Origin: an uncultured Bacteroidota bacterium
GTDB taxonomy: Bacteria > Bacteroidota > Bacteroidia > Flavobacteriales > Flavobacteriaceae
Reading direction: 5' to 3'
Assembly: GCA_903838055.1 (NCBI GenBank)
Contig: CAILWV010000048.1
Location: 1 to 38,037 of the forward strand
Length of the DNA stretch: 38,037 nucleotides
Shown: positions 1 through 7,455 of the stretch, in pieces
Layout of the letters: each line of letters opens with the position of its first letter
Numbering within the stretch: position 1 is the first letter of the stretch
Program-made: the position numbers and the translations under genes
Notes under the pieces: model-generated
Told to the model about the DNA's origin: nothing
Seen by the model: only the letters and a program-made list of their open reading frames with translations
The model's database searches: none

Positions 1-27
1 GCCAAACCAAATGCATCAGCAAAGTAA
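1..27 (+). CDS. Possible 3' end of an upstream plus-strand gene (partial)
   Basis: Frame 1 from the window edge reads AKPNASAK and then a TAA stop, a lysine/alanine-rich tail of the kind seen at protein C-termini. The strong hairpin at 55-86 would serve as its terminator, convergent with dxs. Eight codons are too few to identify a family, and the reading could be chance. Confidence 0.3.
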   Translation, partial: AKPNASAK

Positions 28-54
28 ATTAAAAATTAAAACCTATAAAACTAA

Positions 55-86
55 AAACAGCACCAAAAACGTTTTTGATGCTGTTT
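55..86 (-). terminator. Rho-independent terminator downstream of dxs
   Basis: On the minus strand a 16-bp stem with one G-U pair (AAACAGCATCAAAAAC / GTTTTTGGTGCTGTTT) is followed by a T-rich tract. It lies about 70 nt past the dxs stop. On the plus strand the same hairpin could end the gene entering from the left. Confidence 0.75.
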
Positions 87-153
87 AATTTATCTATTTT
101 TGTCTAATAATCTGTATCGATTATTTAGGACTAGTCAAATATTTGAATAATTT

Positions 154-1932
154 CTATTCCAATAACAATTCCACAATACTCTGAATATCTATTCCACATA
201 TTTTTTGGAGCTCCTCTATTGTACCATGTTCAATGAATTCATCTGGTATTCCAAGGGTTTTAATAGGAGTTGAATAATTATTTTTGGCTCCAAATTCAAT
301 GATTCCACTTCCAAATCCCCCGTTAATCACTCCATCTTCAAGCGTTATAATATTCTTGTAGGTTGTAAAAATAGTATGTAAAAGAATTTCATCTAATGGT
401 TTTACAAATCCAAAATCATAATGTGCAATAGCATTAGGGTTATTTAATTTATCCAATGCTAAAGTTACATTTTGTCCTATAAATCCTGTAGATAAAACTG
501 CAGTTTTTGTTCCGTTTTTCAGTAAATTAGCTTTCCCAATTTCAATTTTTTCAAATGGGGAATTTAATATTTTGAATTTCGAATTCAAAAATTTACCACG
601 TCCACGAGGATATCGTATTGCAATAGGATGTTCTAATCCTAAAGAAGCAGTATAAAGAATATTCCTTAAATCAATTTCATCCTTGGGTGCATAAACAATC
701 ATGTTTGGGACGCATCTCAAGTAAGCTAAATCAAAAATGCCATGATGTGTAGCGCCATCTTCACCTACTAATCCTGCTCGATCTAAACAAAAAATCACTG
801 GTAAATTTTGCAAAGCAATATCATGAATGACTTGGTCATAGGCGCGTTGTAAAAAGGTAGAATATATAGTACAAAACACTACCATTCCTTGGGTTGCCAT
901 CCCTGCAGAAAGAGTAACCGCGTGTTGTTCGGCAATTCCAACATCAAAAGCCCTTTCTGGAAATGCATCCATCATGAATTTCAATGAGCTGCCACTTGGC
1001 ATTGCTGGAGTAATCCCAATAATTTTTTTGTTACTAGTTGCTAATTCTACTAAAGTCAACCCAAAAATATCTTGAAATTTTAGAGGTAAATGTTCTTCCG
1101 ACTTAGGATGAATTTCACCAGTTGTTTTGTCAAATTTTCCTGGTGCATGGTATTTTACCTGATCTTCTTCTGCTTGTTGTAAGCCTTTACCTTTGGTAGT
1201 AATTATGTGAAGAAATTTTGGGCCTTTAACTTTTTTTAGCCGTTCTAATTCCGAAATCAATTTAGGTAAATCATGCCCGTCAATTGGTCCTGAATAATCA
1301 AAATTCAATGACTTAATCATATTATTTTGTTTCGGATTTTTACCATCTTTAACCGAAGTCAAGTACTGTTTTAATGCACCAACACTTGGATCAATTCCTA
1401 TAGCATTATCATTCAATATTACTAATAAATTGGCATCTGTAACGCCTGCATGATTTAATCCTTCAAATGCCATTCCGCTTGCAATAGACGCATCTCCAAT
1501 GACTGCAATATGGTGTTTACTTTTACCATTCAATTGTGAGGCAATTGCCATTCCTAACGCAGCAGAAATAGAAGTAGATGAATGCCCAACCCCAAAAGTA
1601 TCATAAATACTTTCACCTCGTTTAGGAAAACCTGAAATCCCTCCAAGTTGCCTATTAGTATAGAATTTATTTTTTCGTTCGGTTAAAATCTTATGACCAT
1701 AGGCTTGGTGGCCTACATCCCAAACCAATAAATCTTCGGGAGTGTTAAAAACATAATGTAATGCTATTGTCAATTCAACAACACCAAGACTAGCGCCAAG
1801 ATGCCCTTCTTTTACAGAAACTATATCAATAATAAATTCACGCAATTCTGTAGCCAATTTAGGCAATTGTGTAAATTCCAATTTTCTTAAATCGGTTGGA
1901 TTGTTGATGTATTTTAGAAGATTGCTTTTCAT
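154..1932 (-). CDS. dxs: 1-deoxy-D-xylulose-5-phosphate synthase
   Basis: This thiamine-diphosphate enzyme condenses pyruvate with glyceraldehyde 3-phosphate to DXP, the first step of the MEP route to isoprenoids and a precursor for thiamine and pyridoxal. The 592-aa length is slightly below the usual ~620. Visible family motifs are HLGASLG near residue 44, DVGHQAYGHK near 72, the GDASIASGMAFEGLNHAG thiamine-diphosphate segment near 146 with its partner NDN near 174, and IAEQHAVT near 339 carrying the catalytic Glu of the pyrimidine-binding domain. The C-terminal transketolase-C domain is complete. The start follows a TAnnTTTG box 13 nt upstream, which implies a very short leader. The gene sits 41 nt downstream of a four-cysteine membrane protein on the same strand, but has its own promoter signal. 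Identification is secure. Confidence 0.97.
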   Translation of the reverse strand: MKSNLLKYINNPTDLRKLEFTQLPKLATELREFIIDIVSVKEGHLGASLGVVELTIALHYVFNTPEDLLVWDVGHQAYGHKILTERKNKFYTNRQLGGISGFPKRGESIYDTFGVGHSSTSISAALGMAIASQLNGKSKHHIAVIGDASIASGMAFEGLNHAGVTDANLLVILNDNAIGIDPSVGALKQYLTSVKDGKNPKQNNMIKSLNFDYSGPIDGHDLPKLISELERLKKVKGPKFLHIITTKGKGLQQAEEDQVKYHAPGKFDKTTGEIHPKSEEHLPLKFQDIFGLTLVELATSNKKIIGITPAMPSGSSLKFMMDAFPERAFDVGIAEQHAVTLSAGMATQGMVVFCTIYSTFLQRAYDQVIHDIALQNLPVIFCLDRAGLVGEDGATHHGIFDLAYLRCVPNMIVYAPKDEIDLRNILYTASLGLEHPIAIRYPRGRGKFLNSKFKILNSPFEKIEIGKANLLKNGTKTAVLSTGFIGQNVTLALDKLNNPNAIAHYDFGFVKPLDEILLHTIFTTYKNIITLEDGVINGGFGSGIIEFGAKNNYSTPIKTLGIPDEFIEHGTIEELQKICGIDIQSIVELLLE

Positions 1933-1945
1933 TGAATTAAAAAAG

Positions 1946-1953
1946 CAAAGTTA
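1946..1953 (-). promoter_or_regulatory. Candidate -7 box (TAACTTTG) for dxs
   Basis: The minus strand has TAACTTTG, a match to the Bacteroidetes TAnnTTTG box, 13 nt before the dxs ATG. No clear TTG -33 element is seen at the expected distance, so the call rests on the -7 box and its position. Confidence 0.5.
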
Positions 1954-1973
1954 AGGTTTTGATATTACTTTCG

Positions 1974-2483
1974 CTATTCCTTTTTTGTAATAGAATCTTT
2001 TTTAGGAGGTAATGATATTCCTAATACATGGTTTTCTTTTATTGTATCTTTTGGAATATATACTGTATCACCAATAAGTTTATTTTCCTTAGTTGCTGTA
2101 GTTTCTTCAACTACCGAAACTTCACCTAAAGTGGCATCGTTATGATTTTTACAACTGAAAAGCGTACTGCCCATTACAATAAAAAGCGTCAGTAAGAAAG
2201 CCTTGTGAAATGACATTTTCTGCTTTAAAATACTTTGTGGAATTGAAATATCAAACCTTCCAACTTGCTCATTTTTAAATCTACCACAAATTTTTTGTCC
2301 TTTATTTTGATTGAAATAATTTTGAATTTCCTCCGGATTTTTATTTGTAAAATCAACAACTCCTTTAGTGCAAACACTGCAAAATCTTCCTGTTTCTTCA
2401 GGAGTCATGGAATTCCAGTCTTCATGGCAAGGTTTTGGTATGGTAATATTAAACTTATTTTTCATAATCAATAATGTTTTCAT
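1974..2483 (-). CDS. Four-cysteine N-terminal domain protein with one membrane segment, function unknown
   Basis: The 169-aa protein (163 aa if it starts at the second Met, coordinate 2465) begins with a compact domain carrying PCHEDW, GRFCSVC and KICGRF, that is Cys 19, 35, 38 and 66. The arrangement suggests a small zinc-binding fold or redox module. A hydrophobic segment follows at about residues 93-111, ending in LFSC. The remainder (about 60 residues) is polar and K/T/E-rich with two 'GD/GI..P' segments. Proteins with this CHEDW...FC..C...CGRF head are frequent in Bacteroidetes, but I know of no assigned function. If the membrane helix inserts with the N-terminus inside, the cysteine domain is cytoplasmic and the tail periplasmic; this is inference. 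Confidence 0.8.
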   Translation of the reverse strand: MKTLLIMKNKFNITIPKPCHEDWNSMTPEETGRFCSVCTKGVVDFTNKNPEEIQNYFNQNKGQKICGRFKNEQVGRFDISIPQSILKQKMSFHKAFLLTLFIVMGSTLFSCKNHNDATLGEVSVVEETTATKENKLIGDTVYIPKDTIKENHVLGISLPPKKDSITKKE

Positions 2484-2539
2484 TTATTAAAAATAACGAT
2501 AATTATTTAAAAATCGTATATTTAATTAATTTACAATGG

Positions 2540-2554
2540 ACATAATTTTTATGT
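2540..2554. repeat. Perfect short inverted repeat between divergent genes
   Basis: ACATAA-TTT-TTATGT is a perfect 6-bp inverted repeat with a 3-nt centre. It lies about 8 nt upstream of a plus-strand TATATTTG box, near where the -33 element would be, so it could be an operator. AT-rich sequence makes chance palindromes common. Confidence 0.3.
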
Positions 2555-2561
2555 AATTTTC

Positions 2562-2569
2562 TATATTTG
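2562..2569 (+). promoter_or_regulatory. Candidate -7 box (TATATTTG) upstream of tadA
   Basis: TATATTTG matches the Bacteroidetes consensus. Transcription would start near 2576 and give a leader of nearly 200 nt before tadA, long for this group. The leader contains an open, ATG-less frame (2572-2724). Confidence 0.4.
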
Positions 2570-2571
2570 TA

Positions 2572-2724
2572 ATTAAAAAAATTCATTACTATTACAACTT
2601 TTACTATAAAATTAACGAGCGCACTAAAGCAATTAGAGTATTAGTCGATACATTTTTTAAGATGAAAATGCAAAGAAATTACAGAAAACTTTATTTAAAA
2701 GAAGAAGCAATTTACATTTTATAA
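2572..2724 (+). other. Protein-like open frame without an ATG near its 5' end (possible small gene or remnant)
   Basis: From the ATT at 2572 the frame stays open for 50 codons to a TAA at 2722-2724. The product would be rich in Tyr, Lys and Phe (it contains YYYNFYYKINERTKAIRV and later RKLYLKEEAIYIL), and several GC-containing codons (GAG CGC ACT, GTC GAT ACA) look coding. The only ATG codons are internal and leave 18-20 codons. Options are a small gene with an ATT start, a gene that lost its ATG, or leader RNA of tadA. I do not recognise the family. Confidence 0.3.
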
Positions 2725-2771
2725 TTGCTGCTTTAGGTCATTATTTATATAAATAACTTCAATACCTCTAA

Positions 2772-3215
2772 ATGGAAAACATTTTCACCGACGAATACTT
2801 TATGAAAAAGGCTTTGCAAGAAGCTGAAGCCGCTTTTGAAAAAGGAGAAATTCCCGTTGGCGCAATTATTGTTATTGACAACAAAGTTATTGCGAGAAGC
2901 CATAATTTGACTGAATTGTTAAACGATGTTACCGCTCATGCCGAAATGCAATCCATTACCGCAGCAGCAAATTTTCTTGGAGGTAAATACTTAAAAGACT
3001 GCACTTTATTTGTTACTTTAGAACCTTGTCAAATGTGTGCTGGTGCCCTATATTGGAGTCAAATTTCCAAAATTGTATTTGGCGCCCGTGACGAACAGCG
3101 TGGTTTTTTAACCCTCGGAACAAAATTACATCCAAAAACACTAGTTAAATATGGAGTTTTAGACCAAGAATGTGCCGAATTAATGAAGCGTTTTTTTGCT
3201 AATAAAAGAAATTAA
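2772..3215 (+). CDS. tadA: tRNA-specific adenosine deaminase
   Basis: The enzyme deaminates A34 to inosine in the anticodon of tRNA-Arg(ACG), so that one tRNA reads several codons. The 147-aa protein has the complete cytidine/deoxycytidylate-deaminase zinc site: HAE at residues 56-58 supplies the zinc His and the proton-shuttling Glu, and PCQMC at 85-89 supplies the two zinc cysteines. GEIPVGAIIV near residue 25 is the typical first strand. Length is within the usual 140-170 range. No Shine-Dalgarno sequence precedes the ATG, as expected for this phylum. The next gene follows after 53 nt on the same strand and may be cotranscribed, with no evident functional link. Confidence 0.95.
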   Translation: MENIFTDEYFMKKALQEAEAAFEKGEIPVGAIIVIDNKVIARSHNLTELLNDVTAHAEMQSITAAANFLGGKYLKDCTLFVTLEPCQMCAGALYWSQISKIVFGARDEQRGFLTLGTKLHPKTLVKYGVLDQECAELMKRFFANKRN

Positions 3216-3268
3216 AATATTTTTATTTTATAGCGTTATTTAGTATATTTATATTAAAAATATCAATT

Positions 3269-4030
3269 ATGGAAACTAAAATAAAATCAACACTTCTTAT
3301 TAGTTTAGCAATTATTTTAACAGCTTGGATTCTTGGATCTGCATTTAAAAAAAGGAATGAAAGTTTAGATTCTATTTCTGTAATTGGTTTAGGAACAAAG
3401 GACTTTGTTTCTGACGAAATACTCTGGTCGGGTAGTTTCACAACCAATAGTTTAGATATAAAAACAGCTTATTCTAAAATAGTATCCGATCAAAAAATTG
3501 TGTCGAATTTTTTTATTAATAAAGGTTTTAATTCTAAAGAATTTAGTTTTGGCGCTGTAAATTTTCAAAAGAAATTTAAAGAAATAAGAAAAGAGAATTC
3601 GAGTAACTCTGATCTAAATCAAATAGAGCAAGTTTTTGATGGCTATGAAGCCACACAAACCATTGTTTTTTCAGCAAAGAAAAACCCAACAATGATAAAA
3701 AAAATAGAATCTGTTTCAAATAAAACATCAGAATTAATAAATTCTGGAATTGAATTATCCTCCAATTCTATTCAATATACCTATTCCAATTTGCCTAGTT
3801 TAAAGCAGAGCTTAATCGAAAAAGCTACAAAAGATGCTAGTGAAAGAGCAAATAAAATTGTGAATACTGCCAATGGTAAAATAGGCAAACTAAAAAATGC
3901 TAGCATGGGTGTATTTCAAATTACTGGACAAGGATCTACAGAAGAAGATAGCTATGGTGGAATAAACGACACCTATAGCAAGAATAAAACAGCTAGGATA
4001 ACCGTACGGTTAGAATTTGAATTGGAATAG
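3269..4030 (+). CDS. SIMPL-domain (DUF541) protein
   Basis: The 253-aa protein has one N-terminal membrane anchor (about residues 8-25) followed by an extracytoplasmic domain. That domain has the SIMPL/DUF541 look: SISVIGLG at the start, a central helix-strand repeat, and a final segment with KNKTARITVRLEFELE, close to the family's usual ending. Family members are periplasmic or membrane-tethered oligomers of poorly defined role; the E. coli relative YggE has been linked to oxidative stress. The gene is closed by the hairpin at 4049-4074, shared with the convergent rng gene. Domain assignment is fairly sure; function is open. Confidence 0.8.
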   Translation: METKIKSTLLISLAIILTAWILGSAFKKRNESLDSISVIGLGTKDFVSDEILWSGSFTTNSLDIKTAYSKIVSDQKIVSNFFINKGFNSKEFSFGAVNFQKKFKEIRKENSSNSDLNQIEQVFDGYEATQTIVFSAKKNPTMIKKIESVSNKTSELINSGIELSSNSIQYTYSNLPSLKQSLIEKATKDASERANKIVNTANGKIGKLKNASMGVFQITGQGSTEEDSYGGINDTYSKNKTARITVRLEFELE

Positions 4031-4042
4031 AAAAATTATAAA

Positions 4043-4077
4043 AGAAAAAACCGCCAATCTTACGAAAGGCGGTTATT
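4043..4077. terminator. Bidirectional terminator between the SIMPL gene and rng
   Basis: The stem AACCGCC (4049-4055) / GGCGGTT (4068-4074) has a 12-nt loop. On the minus strand it is followed by TTTTTTCTTT, a good U-tract for rng; on the plus strand by TATTTTATTT. It fills the 47 nt between the two convergent stop codons. Confidence 0.8.
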
Positions 4078-5622
4078 TTATTTAATTTCTTTTCCTTTAT
4101 TATCAAAAAAATGATATTCGAGATACGTATAAGCATCACGGGGAATTATTTTTATCCATTTTTTATGTTCTAAGAACCATTTAGAACGTATGGATGGAAA
4201 ACCTTTTTTAAGGTATGCTGCCACAAAAGGATGAACATTAAGTTTTACTTCTTTATGGTCTTTAACAATTTTTTCAAGAGAGAATGCTATTTTATCAATA
4301 ATCTGAATTGGAGCATCTACATCACCGCTTAAATTATTTGGATTTTCTTCTCTTGTTTCAATATTTACTTCAGGTCTTACACGTTGTCTAGTAATTTGAA
4401 CTAATCCAAATTTACTTGGCGGTAAAATCTTATGTTTGGCTTTATCGTCGCTCATTTCCTCTTTCAAGAAATTGTATAGAACTTGACGATTTTCAGGATT
4501 TTGCATATCGATAAAATCGACTACTATAATTCCACCCATGTCTCGAAGTCTTAATTGGCGAGCAATTTCTGCAGCGGCAATCATATTTACTTCAAGAGCA
4601 GTATCTTCCTGATTAGTTGCTTTGTTAGAACGATTTCCACTATTTACATCAATAACGTGTAAGGCTTCTGTATGTTCTATTATCAAATAAGCCCCTTTAC
4701 TCATGGATACTGTTCGTCCGAATGAGGTTTTTATTTGACGTTCTATATGATATTTCTCAAATAGTGGGGTGTCATTAGACTGATAAAACTTCACTATTTT
4801 TTGTTTGTCAGGAGCTATTTCGGCTAGATAGTCCTTTGTTTCTTGGTACAACTCTTCATCATCAATATGAATACCAGTAAAGGTATCATTAAAAACGTCT
4901 CTTAATATGGAGGATGCTTTATTAAGCTCCCCTAATACTTTTGACGGATGATGAGCAGTTGGTAATTTTTTACACATTGCAGTCCATCTACTCATAAGAT
5001 TCTGCAAATCTTTTTCTAATTCTGTTGTTGTTTTGCCTTCGGCTACTGTTCTCACAATAACACCAAATCCTTTTGGTTTAACTGCTTGTACCAATTTTTT
5101 CAATCGGTCTTTTTCTTCTTTTTCTTCTATTTTTTGTGAAATAGAAACGCGATCCGAAAAAGGGACAAGAACTAAAAATCTACCTGCAAAAGAAAGCTCG
5201 GAGCTAATTCTTGGTCCTTTGGTAGATATAGGTTCTTTAACCACTTGCACTAAAACTGATTGATTTGCATTTAGCACATCGGCTATTGCACCATCTTTAT
5301 CAATTTCTTTTTCAAACTGAAAGGTTTTTAGGGAGAAATCTTTTATTTTACCTGTGTTTACAAGTTTTATGAATTTCAAATAAGATAGTAAAGCTGGACC
5401 TAAATCATGGTAATGTAAAAAGGCATCTTTTTCGAAACCAACATTTACAAATGCAGCATTTAGTCCTGGAACTGGTTTTCTGATTTTAGCGATAAAGATA
5501 TCGCCTACTAGAAAATTACTTCCTTTTTCTTCTTCTTTGTGTAATTCAATTAGTTTTCCATCTTTTAATAAGGCAAAATCTACAGCATTTTCACCACTTC
5601 TGATGATTAATTCTTTATTCAT
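4078..5622 (-). CDS. rng: Ribonuclease E/G family endoribonuclease
   Basis: A single-strand endoribonuclease of the RNase G/E type, involved in rRNA maturation and mRNA decay. The 514-aa protein has an S1-like RNA-binding domain from about residue 38, interrupted by an insertion, and the DNase-I-like catalytic core with its two metal-binding aspartates: IDVNSG (Asp325) and VVDFIDM (Asp369). RQRVRPE near 430 corresponds to the conserved segment before the zinc-link. The CPxC zinc-link cysteines of E. coli RNase E are absent; the only Cys is residue 217 in the core. There is no long C-terminal degradosome scaffold, so the enzyme is RNase-G-sized. It lies downstream of HU and a 30-aa basic ORF on the same strand, an arrangement known next to the gliding genes gldD/gldE in Flavobacterium. 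Confidence 0.93.
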   Translation of the reverse strand: MNKELIIRSGENAVDFALLKDGKLIELHKEEEKGSNFLVGDIFIAKIRKPVPGLNAAFVNVGFEKDAFLHYHDLGPALLSYLKFIKLVNTGKIKDFSLKTFQFEKEIDKDGAIADVLNANQSVLVQVVKEPISTKGPRISSELSFAGRFLVLVPFSDRVSISQKIEEKEEKDRLKKLVQAVKPKGFGVIVRTVAEGKTTTELEKDLQNLMSRWTAMCKKLPTAHHPSKVLGELNKASSILRDVFNDTFTGIHIDDEELYQETKDYLAEIAPDKQKIVKFYQSNDTPLFEKYHIERQIKTSFGRTVSMSKGAYLIIEHTEALHVIDVNSGNRSNKATNQEDTALEVNMIAAAEIARQLRLRDMGGIIVVDFIDMQNPENRQVLYNFLKEEMSDDKAKHKILPPSKFGLVQITRQRVRPEVNIETREENPNNLSGDVDAPIQIIDKIAFSLEKIVKDHKEVKLNVHPFVAAYLKKGFPSIRSKWFLEHKKWIKIIPRDAYTYLEYHFFDNKGKEIK

Positions 5623-5763
5623 GTTGTAAATTTTTATCCGTATTTATTTTTAAGAATTTTCTATTTTGGATTTTGGATTAAAAAATCCTGAATCCTAATT
5701 CCTAAATTAATAAATAGGGATGGATTAAACATTATTTCAGGCATTACCCGGTGAATTTTAGTT

Positions 5764-5811
5764 TGCAGTAGCAGTTTTCAGTTAGCAGATTGCTAAGTTG
5801 TACAGTACTGT
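5764..5811. repeat. Low-complexity extragenic CAGTTAGCAG-type repeat with a palindrome
   Basis: The 243-nt gap between rng and the 30-aa ORF contains consecutive variants of one decamer (TTTGCAGTAGCAG, TTTTCAGTTAGCAG), then ATTGCTAAG and the perfect palindrome ACAGTACTGT (5802-5811). The rest of the gap (5640-5720) is built of GGATTTTGGATT / AATCCTGAATCC units. Nothing looks coding. Such simple repeats recur between genes in Flavobacterium, as far as I recall. Confidence 0.5.
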
Positions 5812-5849
5812 GATTGCTAAAATTCTTTTTCAATGAACGTTTAAAAAGA

Positions 5850-5874
5850 AAAAAGTAGTTTAAAACTACTTTTT
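5850..5874 (-). terminator. Terminator whose stem contains a stop codon
   Basis: The stem AAAAAGTAG (5850-5858) / CTACTTTTT (5866-5874) has a 7-nt loop. On the minus strand it is followed by TCTTTTTAA, giving a U-tract after the 30-aa ORF. The TAG of that ORF (5866-5868) lies inside the stem. It separates the HU transcript from rng and makes a distinct rng promoter likely. Confidence 0.65.
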
Positions 5875-5958
5875 CTTTTTGTGACGGTTAGCTCTCGCTC
5901 TTTTTTTACGTTTGTGAGTCGCTACCTTATGTCTCTTTCTTTTTTTACCGCTTGGCAT
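5866..5958 (-). CDS. 30-residue very basic conserved-looking protein (candidate ribosome-associated protein)
   Basis: This ORF begins MPSGKKRKRHKV and ends NRHKKKK; about two thirds of its residues are Lys, Arg or His and none is acidic. That composition is typical of small ribosomal proteins such as bL34, bL36 or THX, although it is none of these by sequence. The ATG follows the HU stop by 33 nt and a terminator overlaps its stop, so it reads as the last gene of an HU operon. Abundant nucleoid protein upstream and RNase E/G downstream fit an RNA- or nucleic-acid-binding role. A novel small ribosomal protein, bL38, has been described from the Flavobacterium johnsoniae ribosome; I cannot confirm from memory whether this is the same protein. 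Confidence 0.75.
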   Translation of the reverse strand: MPSGKKRKRHKVATHKRKKRARANRHKKKK

Positions 5959-5991
5959 GGTATAAGTTTTTAGGATTAATAAATAAGTTTT

Positions 5992-6285
5992 TTAAACTGC
6001 AATTTCAGTTTTTGTTTTTACTCCTTCTACAAACACTTTTGCAGGTTTAAATGCAGGAATGTTGTGAGCAGGAATTTTAATTGTAGTATTTTTTGAAATG
6101 TTTCTACCTGTTTTTTCAGCTCTTGTTTTGATGATAAAACTACCAAAACCTCTTAAGTAAACATTATTCCCACTTTCTAATGATGATTTTACCTCTTCCA
6201 TTAATGCTTCTACTGTAGATTGAACATCTCCTTTTTCAAGCCCTAATTTTTCTGAAATTTTTGCTACGATATCTGCTTTCGTCAT
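5992..6285 (-). CDS. HU/IHF-family DNA-binding protein
   Basis: A small nucleoid protein that bends DNA as a dimer. The 97-aa sequence shows the family pattern: helical N-terminal dimerisation part (MTKADIVAKISEKLGL), the RGFGSFIIKTRAEKTGRN strand-turn leading to the beta-arm, the DNA-intercalating proline region KIPAHNIPAFKPAK, and a short C-terminal tail. RGFGSF and GRN are nearly invariant in HU/IHF. It was called himD in older Flavobacterium work on this locus, as I recall, but HU and IHF subunits are hard to separate by sequence, so I give no symbol. A TATATTTG box 42 nt upstream of the ATG is its likely promoter, and the 30-aa basic ORF follows 33 nt downstream. Confidence 0.94.
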   Translation of the reverse strand: MTKADIVAKISEKLGLEKGDVQSTVEALMEEVKSSLESGNNVYLRGFGSFIIKTRAEKTGRNISKNTTIKIPAHNIPAFKPAKVFVEGVKTKTEIAV

Positions 6286-6326
6286 TTTCTTTCGTATTTA
6301 ATATTTATTGTATTTTTTTAAGAGTG

Positions 6327-6334
6327 CAAATATA
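6327..6334 (-). promoter_or_regulatory. Candidate -7 box (TATATTTG) for the HU operon
   Basis: The minus strand reads TATATTTGCAC, an exact TAnnTTTG match, giving a leader of about 35 nt. A TTG lies only 13 nt further upstream, closer than the usual 17-23 nt, so the -33 element is uncertain. Confidence 0.6.
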
Positions 6335-6417
6335 GTAATTAAAAAAACAATATTTCAAGGATAATAGATTAAAATTTAATCACATAAAGATTTACTTTTA
6401 CAACTCAATAAATTTAA

Positions 6418-7455
6418 ATGGATTTTTCTAACTCTTTATTGTCTTGGTATTTACAAAACAAACGTGATTTGCCATGGCGAAATACTGCCAATCCCTATGC
6501 TATTTGGCTTTCGGAAATAATACTTCAGCAAACAAAGGTTGCACAAGGCTTGCCTTATTATATGTCATTTATTGAGGCATTTCCAACTGTTTTACACTTG
6601 GCAAAAGCGGATGAAGAACAAGTTTTGAAACTTTGGCAAGGTTTAGGTTATTATTCAAGGGCAAGAAATATGCATAAAACCGCTCAAATTATCTCTTTTG
6701 ATTATAATGGTAAATTTCCAGACAACTTTAATGAACTAATAAAACTGAAAGGAGTTGGAGATTATACTGCTGCTGCTATCGCATCATTTGCATTCAATGA
6801 AGTTGTTCCAGTAGTAGATGGAAATGTTTTCAGGGTGCTTTCTCGATATTTAGATATAGAAACCGACATTGCATCTTCCAAAGCTAAGAAAGAATTCTCG
6901 GCATTAGCCAAAGAATTAATGCCCAAAAATAATCCTGCATTGTTTAATCAAGCAATTATGGAATTTGGTGCTTTGCAATGTGTACCAAAAAATCCTAATT
7001 GTAATAATTGCATATTTAATACTAGTTGTGCTGCTTTACAAAAGAAAAAGGTTGGAAATTTGCCAGTAAAACTGAAGAAGACTAAGGTAACAAATCGTTA
7101 TTTTAATTATATTGTCTTTCTAGATAATACTAATTCTACTATTATTAATAAGAGAACAGAAAAAGGGATTTGGCACAATTTATATGAGTTCCCTATGATT
7201 GAAGCTGATCATGAATTAGATTTTGACACAATCTCTCAAACTATTAGTAAAGAATTTTCTAATTTTTCTATTAATTCGATTACAGTTTTTAACCAAAATC
7301 TAATAATTCATAAGCTATCTCACCAAAAATTACATATCAATTTCTACAGGGTTATCTTAAATGAAGATATTATAGATGGGATTGCTTTAGACGAAATAAA
7401 AAATTATCCTTTTCCGATAGTAATTTATAATTTTATTGAAAAGTATTCTATTTAA
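6418..7455 (+). CDS. mutY: A/G-specific adenine DNA glycosylase
   Basis: MutY removes adenine mispaired with 8-oxoguanine, preventing G:C to T:A transversions. The 345-aa protein has the catalytic Glu33 in SEIILQQTKV, the helix-hairpin-helix LKGVGDYTAAAIASFAF near residues 110-126 with catalytic Asp134 in VVDGNVFR, and the [4Fe-4S] ligands Cys188, Cys195, Cys198 and Cys204 (C-X6-C-X2-C-X5-C). The C-terminal NUDIX-like domain that recognises 8-oxoG follows from about residue 228. It is the first gene of mutY-ssb-gldE-gldD, a gene order known from Flavobacterium johnsoniae, and is divergent from HU. Confidence 0.96.
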   Translation: MDFSNSLLSWYLQNKRDLPWRNTANPYAIWLSEIILQQTKVAQGLPYYMSFIEAFPTVLHLAKADEEQVLKLWQGLGYYSRARNMHKTAQIISFDYNGKFPDNFNELIKLKGVGDYTAAAIASFAFNEVVPVVDGNVFRVLSRYLDIETDIASSKAKKEFSALAKELMPKNNPALFNQAIMEFGALQCVPKNPNCNNCIFNTSCAALQKKKVGNLPVKLKKTKVTNRYFNYIVFLDNTNSTIINKRTEKGIWHNLYEFPMIEADHELDFDTISQTISKEFSNFSINSITVFNQNLIIHKLSHQKLHINFYRVILNEDIIDGIALDEIKNYPFPIVIYNFIEKYSI

